A DNA stretch of 64,000 bases. Origin: VRUE01 sp963698085. Its GTDB lineage: Bacteria > Actinomycetota > Thermoleophilia > Solirubrobacterales > 70-9. Shown one piece after another: positions 1 through 8,864 of the stretch. The stretch lies in the NCBI GenBank assembly GCA_963698085.1, contig OY969122.1, forward strand, positions 992,001-1,056,000, given 5' to 3'. The translations under genes were made by a program, and so were the position numbers. Each line of letters begins with the position of its first letter. Within the stretch, counting starts at the first letter, position 1. The notes beneath the pieces were generated by a model. That model did not search any database, was not told the origin of the DNA, and saw only the letters and a list, made by a program, of their open reading frames with translations.

Positions 1-1069
1 CCTCGCTGTCGATCCGCTTCGGTACCACTCGGGCGACGGGGAAGCCCCAGAACTCGGTGTCCCACGAGAGGCGGCGACAGAGATCGTCCGACGCGCCCGG
101 CCCCGGTCCGCTCGACGGCGATCGCCGGGGGCCGACCTCGGCGCGGATCGAGTAGCTCGGGCGGGCCATCACCCGCACGTGCATCCGCGCCAAGTACTCG
201 CCGATCACGCCGATCGAGAACAACTGGGCGCCGGCGAATATAGAGATGATCGAGGCCAGGAAAGGGAAGCCGGGCACGCCGCCGCCCTCGGTGAAGAAGC
301 GGATCAGCACATAGGCGAAGACGGCGACGCCGAAGAGGATGACGATGAACCCCAGCGTCGAGGCGATCCGCAGCGGCCGCGTGCTGAACGCCGTGATCAT
401 CGTCAAGGCGTGCCGCACCAGCTCGATCAGCGAGTAGTTCGAGGGGCCCTGCGCGCGGGGGTCGTGCCTGACCTGCACCGAGCAGAAGCGGTCGGTGCGC
501 CAGGTCAGCAATCCGTCGATCGAGACGTCGGGGCCGGTGTAGGCGGCGAAGCCCTCGCGCAGGTCGGTGCGGAAGGCCCGGAAAGAGCTGACCATGGGGG
601 CGGTCCTGCCCCCCAGCACGCCAAGCGCCCGCACGATCACCTGGGTCGCCAGGCGGCGGCCGATCCCCTGGCGCTTGGCGATCGGCTCCCCGTAGACGAC
701 GTCGCAATCCGGCCCCAGCGCGGCGAGGAGCTTGGAGATCTCTTCGGGCGGGTTCTGGAGGTCGTCGTCGATCGTGACGATGACCTCGCAGCGCGCCGCC
801 CTGATCCCCGCCAGCAGCGCGTTGTGCTGGCCGTAGTTGCGGGAGAGCTGGATGCCGCGTACGTCGTCGTTCACGGACAGCTCCACGATGCGCTCCCAAC
901 TGGCGTCGCTGCTGCCATCCTCGACCAGGACGAACTCGTGGGTGCTCGCGCACTCAGCGAGGACCTCGCGGCTGCGTCGCACCACTTCGGCGACGGTCTC
1001 GGCGGAGTTGAACACAGGGATGACTACCGACACCGACGGAAGGCGCGACCGCTGCGATCCAATCGTCAC
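1..1069 (-). CDS. GT2 family glycosyltransferase fused to an acetyltransferase-like domain (partial)
   Basis: The reading frame starts at GTG 1069, overlaps the flippase stop as GTGA, has GGGGAAAG just upstream, and stays open to the window edge, so the C-terminus is missing. Residues about 15-330 are a membrane-anchored GT2 of the GtrB/DPM1 type: VVIPVFN nucleotide-binding start, TIDDDLQNPPEE (DxD region, about residue 100) and two hydrophobic C-terminal segments, the second ending in GVIGEYLARMH. After a Pro/Gly/Ser linker, CRRLSWDTEFWGFPVARV resembles the start of WecD/RffC-like GNAT acyltransferases (WDxEFFGxxxAR). Such GT2s move a sugar from a nucleotide donor to polyprenyl phosphate; the second domain may acylate an amino sugar. 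The GT2 part is secure, the acyltransferase assignment rests on about 25 residues. Confidence 0.8.
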   Translation of the reverse strand, partial: MTIGSQRSRLPSVSVVIPVFNSAETVAEVVRRSREVLAECASTHEFVLVEDGSSDASWERIVELSVNDDVRGIQLSRNYGQHNALLAGIRAARCEVIVTIDDDLQNPPEEISKLLAALGPDCDVVYGEPIAKRQGIGRRLATQVIVRALGVLGGRTAPMVSSFRAFRTDLREGFAAYTGPDVSIDGLLTWRTDRFCSVQVRHDPRAQGPSNYSLIELVRHALTMITAFSTRPLRIASTLGFIVILFGVAVFAYVLIRFFTEGGGVPGFPFLASIISIFAGAQLFSIGVIGEYLARMHVRVMARPSYSIRAEVGPRRSPSSGPGPGASDDLCRRLSWDTEFWGFPVARVVPKRIDSE

Positions 1070-2472
1070 GTCTTTCCCCACCGAGCTGGCCAGTATAGGG
1101 CGAGGGAGCGCACTTTCCGAACCATTCCGCGTTCCGGGGAGACCACTTGCAGAGGCCGCATCTGCAGCGCCTTGGCGGCGCGAAAGACCATGAACGCCGA
1201 GCTCGCCGAGTAGGCGATCAGCGACGTCACCCCGGCGCCCATGATCCCCATCGTCGGCAGCAGCACGGCCAGGCCCGCCGCGGTAATCGCCAGCGCCAGG
1301 CCCTCGCCGAGGCTCGACTCAAGGGGCCGCCCGACCGCCTGCAGGACCGCCTCCAGCACGCGGTTGAGGGCGAAGACGATCCCGGCGACGAGCAGAACGC
1401 GACCTACCCCGGCGGCGCCGGCGAAGTCCTCCCCGAACAGGAGCCTGATCAGAGTCGGCTCGACGAGGAAGATCGGGACCGAGACCGCGGTGGCGCAGAT
1501 CAGCGTCGAGGCGACGATCAGCCGCGCCATCCGCTGGCGCTCGGCGAGGGTCTTGACGCGGGCGATCATCGGCAGGGCGACCAGGGCGAAGGAGAAGCCG
1601 ACCAGGGTGGTCAGCGAGGTGAGGGTGACCGCGACCACGTAGAGACCGAGGCTGACCGGGCTGAAGAAGATCGAGATGACCAGCTGGTCGGCGCGCTCGT
1701 TGAAGGTCCACATGCTGGTGCTGAGCTGGCTGCGCCAGCCGAACCCGAGCAGCTCGCGCACGGTTGTGCGGCTGAAGCCGATCTCGCGGCCCACCGTGCG
1801 CAGGACCGCGGCCAGCGCCAGCGCCGCGGTGACGACGTAGCCGCCGATGTAGGCCGCAGCAGCGGAGCCGATCGTCAACGAGTCGGCGATCGCGAGGGCG
1901 ACGATGCCGACCACGGTCGAGACGATCAAGATCACCCGCAGAGCCTGGAACCAGGCGAACCGGTGGCTGCCGTTGAGGATCGACATCATCGAGACGGCAA
2001 TCAGGTTGAGCGGCACGAACGCAGTCAAGAACAGCTGCGCGTCGTGAACCACCGCGGACTCCTGCCCCCCGAGAGCCAAGGGCAGGATCGCCCACCCGAT
2101 TGCCACCAGCACCACCGCGTCGACCACTGCGACCACCAGGGTGCTGCCGACCAAGGTCCCGAGGCGGGAGACTCGCGCCGCATGGTAGGTGGCCGACTGG
2201 GCTAGGCCGAAGCTCCCGACCGTAGTCAGCAGGGTCGGCCAGAGGATCACCGCTGCCAGCTCGCCGCGATCCTCGGGGCCGAGGATGCGGGCGAGAAGGA
2301 TGCCGATCACTGCCTGGATCAGCTGTATGAAGCCGGTTGCGGCGAAGCTCCCGACCATCGGCGCCGCGGCGCCGCTGCCGGTCTCCGCGTCGGGAATTTC
2401 GGCCGCATCCACCTCCTCGACGAGGAGCGTCGGGTTCTCGGGCGCCGGCTGCTCGTCGGAGTTCGGCTTCAC
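1066..2472 (-). CDS. Polysaccharide flippase (Wzx/MATE-like, oligosaccharide flippase family)
   Basis: A 468-residue integral membrane protein. After an acidic N-terminal stretch of about 40 residues it has roughly a dozen hydrophobic segments, beginning with MVGSFAATGFIQLIQAVIG and including the LARILGPEDRGELA loop typical of Wzx-type lipid-linked oligosaccharide exporters. It would flip undecaprenyl-linked repeat units across the cytoplasmic membrane. It lies 26 nt after a glycosyltransferase gene and overlaps the next GT2 gene by 4 nt, so it belongs to the same minus-strand surface-glycan operon. Substrate cannot be inferred. Confidence 0.85.
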   Translation of the reverse strand: MKPNSDEQPAPENPTLLVEEVDAAEIPDAETGSGAAAPMVGSFAATGFIQLIQAVIGILLARILGPEDRGELAAVILWPTLLTTVGSFGLAQSATYHAARVSRLGTLVGSTLVVAVVDAVVLVAIGWAILPLALGGQESAVVHDAQLFLTAFVPLNLIAVSMMSILNGSHRFAWFQALRVILIVSTVVGIVALAIADSLTIGSAAAAYIGGYVVTAALALAAVLRTVGREIGFSRTTVRELLGFGWRSQLSTSMWTFNERADQLVISIFFSPVSLGLYVVAVTLTSLTTLVGFSFALVALPMIARVKTLAERQRMARLIVASTLICATAVSVPIFLVEPTLIRLLFGEDFAGAAGVGRVLLVAGIVFALNRVLEAVLQAVGRPLESSLGEGLALAITAAGLAVLLPTMGIMGAGVTSLIAYSASSAFMVFRAAKALQMRPLQVVSPERGMVRKVRSLALYWPARWGKT

Positions 2473-2498
2473 GACGGGGGAACGATAGTTCCGCCCGG

Positions 2499-3620
2499 TC
2501 AGGCGCCCGCGTCCTGCCGGGGCGGATCGGGTTCCGCCGCAAGGCGGTGGAAGAGCTCGGCGAGCTCGTCGAGAAGGCGGGGCAGGTCGTAGCGCTCAAG
2601 GATCAGCTCACGGCCGCTGCGCCCCATCTCGGCCCGCAGCTCGGCATCGTCGACGAGACGTTCGAGGCGCTGCCGCCACTCCCCTGGGCTCGCCGCGAAG
2701 AACCCCTGCTCGCCATCGCTGACGACGCTGGTGTTGTGCCCCACGGGCGAGAGCACGATCGGCAGACCGGCCGCCATGTACTCCTTGACCTTTAGCGGCT
2801 CCTTGGTCCGGTGCAGGGCGGTGTCGGAGAGCGGCATCACGCCGATGTCGAAGTCCGCCGCCCAGGAGAACTCGTCGTCGTGGTTCCAGGGCTGCCAGTC
2901 GAGGTGAGGATCGAGACCGCCCAGCTGTGGGCGTCGCAGGCCGCCGACCACCTTTATCCTGGCCCCGGTCGCTTCGCACACTTCACGCAGGGGCTCGACG
3001 ATCGGCTCCAGGTGTTCCTCGGGGGCGATCCCGGTGTAACCGATGATCGCCGGCGAGCGGTCCTCGTGCTGCTTGACCGGGTAGGCGGAGGCATCGACCG
3101 CGTACTCGATCGGCGCCACCGGGGTGCCGACGGCCTCGGCGAACTCGGCGATCACCTCGTTGCCGGTGACCACGGCGCTCGCCAGCCGGCAGCGGTCTTC
3201 CGACCAGCGCTGTCGCGCGGCCAGCCAGATCCCGTCGTCAAGGTGGTAGGCGATCGGCAAGCCGGTGAGGCGTCGCGCCAGCCACTCCATCGCCGGCGGG
3301 GAGCGCCAGCGGAACATCGAGCGCTGGACGAAGATCACGTCGTGATTTCGCGCCCGCAGCAGCTGGACCAGGCGGCGAGGCAGCACGATCAGGTACCAGT
3401 AGATCCCCGCCCGGATGCGCCAGCCTCGCCTTTTGCGCCGGTAGAAGGACTCGTACAACTCCGGACTGGACGGGGGGAAGAGGTCGCCCTGCACGCCGCG
3501 GTCGGCCGAGCGCGTAGCCGGCAGCACGCAGAAGGTCCCGCTGGCTCGGTCGTCTACAGGGTGCATCGGGAAGAAGGCGACCTTGACGGTGCCGTTCCTG
3601 CGTTCGCTCACTGACGCCAC
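2499..3620 (-). CDS. Glycosyltransferase family 4-like (GT-B fold)
   Basis: 373 residues, GTG start directly after the TAG of the upstream ligase gene (no intergenic base). The N-terminus VKVAFFPMHP begins a Rossmann-like donor fold. The C-terminal half carries the GT-B motif KVKEYMAAGLPIV followed by GEQGFFAASPGEWRQRL, where the first Glu of the E-x7-E pattern contacts the nucleotide sugar. The family transfers sugars to lipid-linked acceptors on the cytoplasmic face. Neighbours (ligase/polymerase and flippase) point to exopolysaccharide or glycolipid assembly. The exact sugar is unknown. Confidence 0.82.
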   Translation of the reverse strand: MASVSERRNGTVKVAFFPMHPVDDRASGTFCVLPATRSADRGVQGDLFPPSSPELYESFYRRKRRGWRIRAGIYWYLIVLPRRLVQLLRARNHDVIFVQRSMFRWRSPPAMEWLARRLTGLPIAYHLDDGIWLAARQRWSEDRCRLASAVVTGNEVIAEFAEAVGTPVAPIEYAVDASAYPVKQHEDRSPAIIGYTGIAPEEHLEPIVEPLREVCEATGARIKVVGGLRRPQLGGLDPHLDWQPWNHDDEFSWAADFDIGVMPLSDTALHRTKEPLKVKEYMAAGLPIVLSPVGHNTSVVSDGEQGFFAASPGEWRQRLERLVDDAELRAEMGRSGRELILERYDLPRLLDELAELFHRLAAEPDPPRQDAGA

Positions 3621-5069
3621 CTAACCTCGCGACCCTGCCATCTCGGGGCGCGCTACCGCTTCCGGCTCGGATCGAGGGCTTTGCAAGGACCCCAGCGACG
3701 GCTGGTCTTTGAGGTGCATGGTCAGCAGCAGCCACCAGGTGAGCGCGAGGATCTGGGTTTCCAGCGCCGGGTAGATGACGTTGTAGAGCGAAAGCCCGAG
3801 CCCGGCCGCGGCGATGCTCGCGACCCCGGGGCTGGGCGGACGCCCGGCGCCCATGGCGAACGAGAAGCCGGCCCAGAGGAGGAAGCCGCCGATCAGGATC
3901 AGGCCAATCGCCCCGGTCTCGACCAGCAGCTTCAGGTAGTAGCTCTCGACCGTGACCTTGGGCGAGCCGTCATCGACCAGCTGCTGTGCGTTGCCGGTCG
4001 AGCCGACGCCGCGGCCGATCGCCTTCTGGACGATGCCGGCTTCGCCGTAGGTATCGAGTCCTTTTTCGAAGGATTCGGTCCGCAGCTTGTTGCCGGGGTC
4101 GTCGCTGGGGTTGAACCCGGAGGTGACCCTGGCCCCGGCGGCGTCGGGCGCAACGCCGCCGATCGAGCCCGCCGCGATCGCGACGACGATCGCCGGCACG
4201 ACCAGCACCGCAAAGCGCAGACGGACGCCCCGCACCGCGAAGAGGAAGAGGGCGATCATGCCGATGACGGCGATCACCACTCCGGAGCGGCTGAAGGTGA
4301 GGACCTGGCCGCTGAGTATCACTGCCAGCACGGCGGTGCCGCCGAGCCGCCGGCGCCAGTCGCCCAGCGTCGCGAACTCCCCCATCGCCAGCACCGCGGC
4401 GATGCCGAGGAAGGCCGAGGTGTGCAGGTAGCTGCCGGTGATTCCGGCGTAGCGGTTGGCGGCGAGGCCGTCGACCTGTGCGCTGGCGGCCTGGATGAAA
4501 CCTTCGACCCCCGCCGCCTGCAGCAGCACCGTCACCCCGACCAGCGAGCCCATCACGATCATCAAGCGGCTGAGCCGGCGGGTATCCCCCGGCTCCAGCA
4601 GCGGCCAGACCGCCAGCGCCAGCGTCGGATAGACGAGGTACTGGGCGAGCCCGATCCCGTACAGCTTCACGCTGACGACGCTGGCGAGAAAGCTGAGCAC
4701 CACTGCGACCGCGATTACGGCCCAGCCGACCAGCAGCAGGCGCGGGAAATCGCCGAGGCGCGGGCGCTTCTGCACGAAGCAGCCGACCGCGATCGCCGCG
4801 ATCAGCGCCGGCACCAGGGCGTTGACGGTGAGGTCGGGGTCGCCGATGAAGGAGATGTCGTCCGCGATCGCGAGCAGGCCGCCGCGCAGCGGCGAGAGGA
4901 CGATGGCGAGGACGACGAGCGCGCGCAGGCCGCTGCGCCCGCCGCGGATGGCGACGGCGAGAGCAGCGAGGAATATGACGATGGCAAGCATCATGGGAGA
5001 TCGGCTCTGAATGCGGATGGCGTATTCACTGCGTGACCGAGCAGGCAGATACTCGGTCGATACCGACAC
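3621..5069 (-). CDS. O-antigen ligase/polymerase-like membrane protein
   Basis: About 482 residues with ten or more hydrophobic segments and a large polar loop around residues 300-370 (SGFNPSDDPGNKLRTESFEKG...), the architecture of the WaaL/Wzy_C family that polymerises or ligates lipid-linked sugars outside the membrane. The GTG at 5069 gives the longest frame, but ATG 4994 (MMLAIVIFLAALAVAIRGG) places the first membrane helix at the very N-terminus and may be the true start. It is the first gene of the minus-strand operon and diverges from the epimerase gene. The C-terminal about 40 residues are polar. Confidence 0.78.
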   Translation of the reverse strand: MSVSTEYLPARSRSEYAIRIQSRSPMMLAIVIFLAALAVAIRGGRSGLRALVVLAIVLSPLRGGLLAIADDISFIGDPDLTVNALVPALIAAIAVGCFVQKRPRLGDFPRLLLVGWAVIAVAVVLSFLASVVSVKLYGIGLAQYLVYPTLALAVWPLLEPGDTRRLSRLMIVMGSLVGVTVLLQAAGVEGFIQAASAQVDGLAANRYAGITGSYLHTSAFLGIAAVLAMGEFATLGDWRRRLGGTAVLAVILSGQVLTFSRSGVVIAVIGMIALFLFAVRGVRLRFAVLVVPAIVVAIAAGSIGGVAPDAAGARVTSGFNPSDDPGNKLRTESFEKGLDTYGEAGIVQKAIGRGVGSTGNAQQLVDDGSPKVTVESYYLKLLVETGAIGLILIGGFLLWAGFSFAMGAGRPPSPGVASIAAAGLGLSLYNVIYPALETQILALTWWLLLTMHLKDQPSLGSLQSPRSEPEAVARPEMAGSRG

Positions 5070-5152
5070 CGATCCACAAAGGCGGTGATCATAGCCTCCG
5101 ATCTGGTCGCCATGGCGTCAACCTTTCGCGCCACCCCGTCGGTCAACCTCCC

Positions 5153-5158
5153 TAATAT
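5153..5158 (+). promoter_or_regulatory. -10 box TAATAT of the epimerase gene
   Basis: TAATAT ends 7 nt before ATG 5166 and there is no Shine-Dalgarno, so transcription would begin at or next to the start codon (leaderless mRNA). This supports 5166 over the in-frame upstream ATGs at 5085 and 5112. Confidence 0.5.
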
Positions 5159-5165
5159 GCCCGCG

Positions 5166-6170
5166 ATGCTAAACGCCTCAAACTCAAATCTCGCTCTCGT
5201 CACCGGCGGCGGCGGCTTCATCGGCGGTCATCTGGTCGCCGAGCTGCTGCGCCAGGAAAAAAACGTCCGCTCCGTCGACTGTAAGCCGCTCGAGGAGTGG
5301 CACCAGCGCTTCGAGAAGGCCGACAACCGAGTCCTCGACGTCTCGCTGCTCGATGCCTGTAATGAGGCGGCGGAGGGAGCGAGCGAGGTCTACAACCTCG
5401 CCGCGGACATGGGCGGAATGGGCTTCATCGAGGGCAACAAGGCCCTCTGCATGCTCTCGGTGCTTCCCTCGACGCACATGCTGATCGCCGCCCGCGACGC
5501 CGGCGTCGAGCGCTTCTTCTACTCCTCCTCGGCCTGCGTCTACGCGGCCGAGAAGCAGGAAACGCCGGAGGTGCCGGCGCTGAAGGAGGCGGATGCCTAC
5601 CCGGCGATGCCGGAGGACGGCTACGGCTGGGAGAAGCTGTTCAGCGAGCGGATGTGCCGCCACTTCCAGGAGGACTTCGACTTCGAGACCCGGGTCGCCC
5701 GCTACCACAACGTCTACGGGCCGAACGGGACCTGGACCGGCGGTCGCGAGAAGGCACCGGCGGCGATCTGCCGCAAGGTCGCGGAGGCGGTGCTGACCGA
5801 GTCGGGGCAGATCGAGATCTGGGGCGACGGCCACCAGACCCGCAGCTTCATGTACATCGACGACTGCGTGAAGGGGACGCTGACGATTGCCGGCGGTCCG
5901 CCCGTCGAGCCGATCAACCTCGGCTCCTCGGAGCTGGTGACGATCAACCAGCTCGTCGACATCGTCGAGGACATCGCCGGGATCGAGCTGGAGCGCAACT
6001 ACAAGCTCGACGCGCCCCAGGGAGTGCGGGGGCGAAACTCCGACAACACGCTGATCCGCGAGACCTACGGCTGGGAGCCGTCCATCTCACTGCGCGAGGG
6101 CCTCGAGAAGACCTACGCCTGGGTCTCGGAGCAGGTCGAGCACCAGCTCGCCGGCAGCTCGTCGACCTGA
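5166..6170 (+). CDS. GDP-mannose 3,5-epimerase-like NAD-dependent epimerase
   Basis: 334 residues of an extended SDR epimerase. Visible are the NAD-binding VTGGGGFIGGHL at the N-terminus, the substrate-loop motif ADMGGMGFIE, the catalytic region SSSACVY followed by YGWEK (YxxxK) and the signature GTWTGGREKAPAAICRK. EGVRGRNS is represented here by QGVRGRNSDNTLI. These match the plant-type GDP-mannose 3,5-epimerase subgroup more closely than UDP-glucose 4-epimerases. The product would be GDP-L-galactose or a related GDP-sugar for the adjacent polysaccharide genes. The start is set at 5166 because a TAATAT box lies 7 nt upstream. It converges with the following glycosidase gene. Confidence 0.85.
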   Translation: MLNASNSNLALVTGGGGFIGGHLVAELLRQEKNVRSVDCKPLEEWHQRFEKADNRVLDVSLLDACNEAAEGASEVYNLAADMGGMGFIEGNKALCMLSVLPSTHMLIAARDAGVERFFYSSSACVYAAEKQETPEVPALKEADAYPAMPEDGYGWEKLFSERMCRHFQEDFDFETRVARYHNVYGPNGTWTGGREKAPAAICRKVAEAVLTESGQIEIWGDGHQTRSFMYIDDCVKGTLTIAGGPPVEPINLGSSELVTINQLVDIVEDIAGIELERNYKLDAPQGVRGRNSDNTLIRETYGWEPSISLREGLEKTYAWVSEQVEHQLAGSSST

Positions 6171-6189
6171 GCGAGGAGGAACGGCCCGG

Positions 6190-7356
6190 CTACGGGCGGG
6201 CGCGGCCGCCGCTGAGGCCCACGAACGCGTGCCAGGCCGGCTTCGGCTTGAGGCGAACTCCCTGGCGGAAGAGCCCGACCGAGTCACAGAAGTTGCAGGA
6301 GCCGGGGACGTCCTTCCAGGTGAACCAGTAGACCTGCTTCAAGTTGAGCCGGTGCCGGTTGTCGAGCAGATAGCGGTAGGAGCGGCGCAGCTGGCTCACC
6401 TGGCCCCGGCTGCCCTGCTCGAAGGCGACCTGGTTGAAGTTGTTCTGGGACCCCCAGCCGACCTCGGTCAGGTAGAGCTTGGCGCCGGGGTCGCGGTTCT
6501 CGCGAGCGACCTCGCGCATAGCCTCGGTCATTTCGATCAGGTCGTCGGAGTCGGCCGCGTACGGGTGCAGGGCGATGCCGTCGAAGCGGGTCTTCAGCCC
6601 CGGCACGGCGTAGAGGCGGTCGAGAAAGTCCACCGCCGGCATCCCCCGCGACCCCCCCGCGGTGGGTTCGCCGAAGAGTCCGGAGAGGATGATCTCGGCG
6701 CCGGGGTCACCGCTGTGGATGGCGCGCTCGCTGAGCTTAAGCAAGCGCGCGTACTTTGCCGGAGAGACCGGCAGCGCGAAGTAGAAGAAGTTTGCCTCGT
6801 TCCAGATCTGCCAGGCGCGGATCGGCACCGGCCTGCGGATCACCGGCTGGGGCTGGTACTGAACGCCGATGCCACCGATGGGGGCGTGCGTGCGCCAGAA
6901 CTCCCCACCGGGGCCATAGCGATCCACCGCCGCTTCGAGGAAGGCCACCCAGGCGCTGCGCTGACGGGCGTTGCCGACCGGCAAAGTGGTCGCGTGGCGC
7001 GAGAGCCAGCTCGGCGTCCCATAGAGGAAGGGAAGGATCTGCAGCCGCGCCTTGGCCGCCACGCCGACCACCTGGTCGAGGCCGGCCCATTCGTAGGGGC
7101 CTTTGGCAGTCGGCTGCACCGACCCCCAGGACACCGGGACCCGGATCGTGCCGATCCGGCCCGCCCGCATGTAGGCGATGTCGGTTTCGCTGAGGACGGT
7201 CTGCGGGGCGATCCCGAAGAAGCTCGGCGGCGCACTCCGCACGGGTGCACCGGCAGCTGGCGACATCGCCAGGCTCGCCGCGAGCAGCGAGGCCAGCGCC
7301 AGGCAGAGGGCAAGGGCGGTCTTGGGGAATCTCGTCCGCTTCATCAGGTCGATCAT
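6190..7356 (-). CDS. Secreted GH5/GH39-type (PslG-like) glycoside hydrolase
   Basis: 388 residues beginning with a signal peptide (MKRTR then a hydrophobic stretch ending SPAAGAP). Start ATG 7356 has GGAG about 10 nt upstream; ATG 7344 is an alternative. The TIM-barrel sequence has IRVPVSWGSVQP, the acid/base region IWNEANFFYF (Glu near residue 186), IALHPYA and the nucleophile region LTEVGWGSQ (Glu near residue 298), as in clan GH-A enzymes such as PslG. It is probably an extracellular glycanase acting on the polysaccharide made by the neighbouring genes. Divergent from the FkbM gene with 85 nt between. Confidence 0.8.
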   Translation of the reverse strand: MIDLMKRTRFPKTALALCLALASLLAASLAMSPAAGAPVRSAPPSFFGIAPQTVLSETDIAYMRAGRIGTIRVPVSWGSVQPTAKGPYEWAGLDQVVGVAAKARLQILPFLYGTPSWLSRHATTLPVGNARQRSAWVAFLEAAVDRYGPGGEFWRTHAPIGGIGVQYQPQPVIRRPVPIRAWQIWNEANFFYFALPVSPAKYARLLKLSERAIHSGDPGAEIILSGLFGEPTAGGSRGMPAVDFLDRLYAVPGLKTRFDGIALHPYAADSDDLIEMTEAMREVARENRDPGAKLYLTEVGWGSQNNFNQVAFEQGSRGQVSQLRRSYRYLLDNRHRLNLKQVYWFTWKDVPGSCNFCDSVGLFRQGVRLKPKPAWHAFVGLSGGRARP

Positions 7357-7441
7357 CCTAAAACTCCGCAGCGGCGGCGAAAGAGCGGTAGCAGGCCGGG
7401 TCGTGTCCTCACCGAGCCGATAGCGTCCAACCGAGCCACCG

Positions 7442-8239
7442 ATGTCAGCGCAGACGCAATCACTCCTCCAGCAACCGCACGGGGCCAAGGCTGTTGCAGC
7501 CCGGCTCGGCCCGGTCTACCGCTGGGCGCGCCGAATGCGCGCCCTGGCCCGCTATTTGAGGCGGCGCCCCCACGACCCGGACTTCGCCGCCTTCGGGCAG
7601 CTCGACGGCAAAGGGCTGTTCCTCGACGTCGGCGCCAGCATCGGCCAGTCCGCCCTCTCCTTCCGGATCTTCAACCGCTCGGCGCCGATCCTCTCTCTGG
7701 AGCCGTTGCCCTCGCACCGCGGCGATCTCAGGTTCGTGCAGCGGGTCATCCGCGGCTACCGGTTCATGATCGCGGGCGCGGGCGCGGAGTCGCGCGAGGC
7801 GGTGCTCTACGTGCCGATGCTCGGCACCTACGCGCTGCCGGCCGAGTCCGCGCTCAACCGCGAGGACGCCGAGCGGGTGCTGGAACGGCTGCGGAGCGAG
7901 GGTGCCGACCCGGCCCGCCTGCGGATCGACGAGATCGAGGTCAGCCTGCGACGCCTCGACGAGCTCGGCCTCGAGCCCTTTGCGATCAAGATCGACGTCG
8001 AGGGTGCCGAGCTCGGTGTCCTGCAGGGCGCCAGCGCGACGATCGCTGCGTGCAAGCCCTACCTGATGATCGAGCGATCGAAGCGGATCGACGCCGTCGT
8101 CGACCTGCTCGGTGGCCACGGATACGAGTGCTTCGTCTACGAGCACTCATCCGGGCGCTTCCTGCCCTTTCAGGGCCAGGAGGCGGTCAACGTCTTCTTC
8201 CTGCCGGCACCGCCGAGCGATGCTCAGGCCGGCGACTGA
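7442..8239 (+). CDS. FkbM family SAM-dependent methyltransferase
   Basis: 265 residues. The SAM-binding motif LFLDVGASIGQSALSF lies near residue 60, followed by ILSLEPLP (motif II acidic residue) and the FkbM signature FAIKIDVEGAELGVLQGA near residue 180. The family O-methylates sugars or polyketides; beside polysaccharide genes a sugar methyl group is the likelier product. The next gene (phosphopantetheinyl transferase) starts inside its 3' end, indicating co-transcription. A TAGCGT hexamer lies 15 nt before the ATG. Confidence 0.85.
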   Translation: MSAQTQSLLQQPHGAKAVAARLGPVYRWARRMRALARYLRRRPHDPDFAAFGQLDGKGLFLDVGASIGQSALSFRIFNRSAPILSLEPLPSHRGDLRFVQRVIRGYRFMIAGAGAESREAVLYVPMLGTYALPAESALNREDAERVLERLRSEGADPARLRIDEIEVSLRRLDELGLEPFAIKIDVEGAELGVLQGASATIAACKPYLMIERSKRIDAVVDLLGGHGYECFVYEHSSGRFLPFQGQEAVNVFFLPAPPSDAQAGD

Positions 8240-8864
8240 GATACACCTCTGGAGCGCAAGGCTCGACCTGCCGGCGTGGCCGACGCTCGACCGCCTTCCA
8301 CCGGGGGACCGCAACCGCGCCACCTGTATCCGGTCGTCGCGGCGCCGCCGGCGCTGGGTGGCGGCACGGTGGGCGCTTCGCGGCGCGCTCGCCCGCTACC
8401 TGCAGCGAGGGCTCGCGGAAGTTGAGCTTGAGATCGGCACCCACGGCAAGCCGGAGCTTGCCGTGTCGTCCCGGTCGCTGCGCTTCAACCTGAGCCACTC
8501 CGGCAACCGGGCGCTGATCGCGATCGTGCGGGGCCGCGAGGTCGGCGTCGACGTCGAGTGGATCGATCCCAGTCGGGACGTCCTCCGACTCGCCCCTCGC
8601 GCGCTGGGACCCGCTGGGAGCGCGGCCGTGGCGGAAGCACCTTTGGCACGCCGCCAGGCCGCCTTCCACGCCGCCTGGAGCCGCCGCGAGGCGGTCGCCA
8701 AGTGCCTCGGATGCGGTCTCGGGACGCCCCTGCCGAAGGTCGCCGTCACCGTCGCGGACATCGCCATCGGGGCCGGCTTCGCCGCGGCGGTTGCGGTCGA
8801 GGGGGTCGAAGTACCGCGGCTGCGCTGCTTCGCGATCGATCCTGCCGACCTCACCCCCGCGTAA
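8220..8864 (+). CDS. 4'-phosphopantetheinyl transferase (Sfp type)
   Basis: 214 residues from ATG 8220, which lies inside the 3' end of the FkbM gene. It transfers phosphopantetheine from CoA to a Ser of acyl or peptidyl carrier proteins. Motifs visible: LRFNLSHSGNRALIAI (the FNxSHS element), GVDVEW (Mg-binding Asp/Glu) and FHAAWSRREAVAKCLGCGL, a variant of the usual WxxKEA motif with Arg for Lys. No carrier protein or synthase is in the window, so its substrate lies elsewhere. Its 3' end overlaps the convergent mannosyltransferase gene by 14 nt. Confidence 0.87.
   Translation: MLRPATEIHLWSARLDLPAWPTLDRLPPGDRNRATCIRSSRRRRRWVAARWALRGALARYLQRGLAEVELEIGTHGKPELAVSSRSLRFNLSHSGNRALIAIVRGREVGVDVEWIDPSRDVLRLAPRALGPAGSAAVAEAPLARRQAAFHAAWSRREAVAKCLGCGLGTPLPKVAVTVADIAIGAGFAAAVAVEGVEVPRLRCFAIDPADLTPA

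Noticed and set aside
179..1213. A 344-codon plus-strand frame opposite the GT2 fusion
   Set aside because: The minus strand encodes clear GT2 motifs in a frame open to the window edge, while this frame is rich in His/Arg/Asp without motifs.
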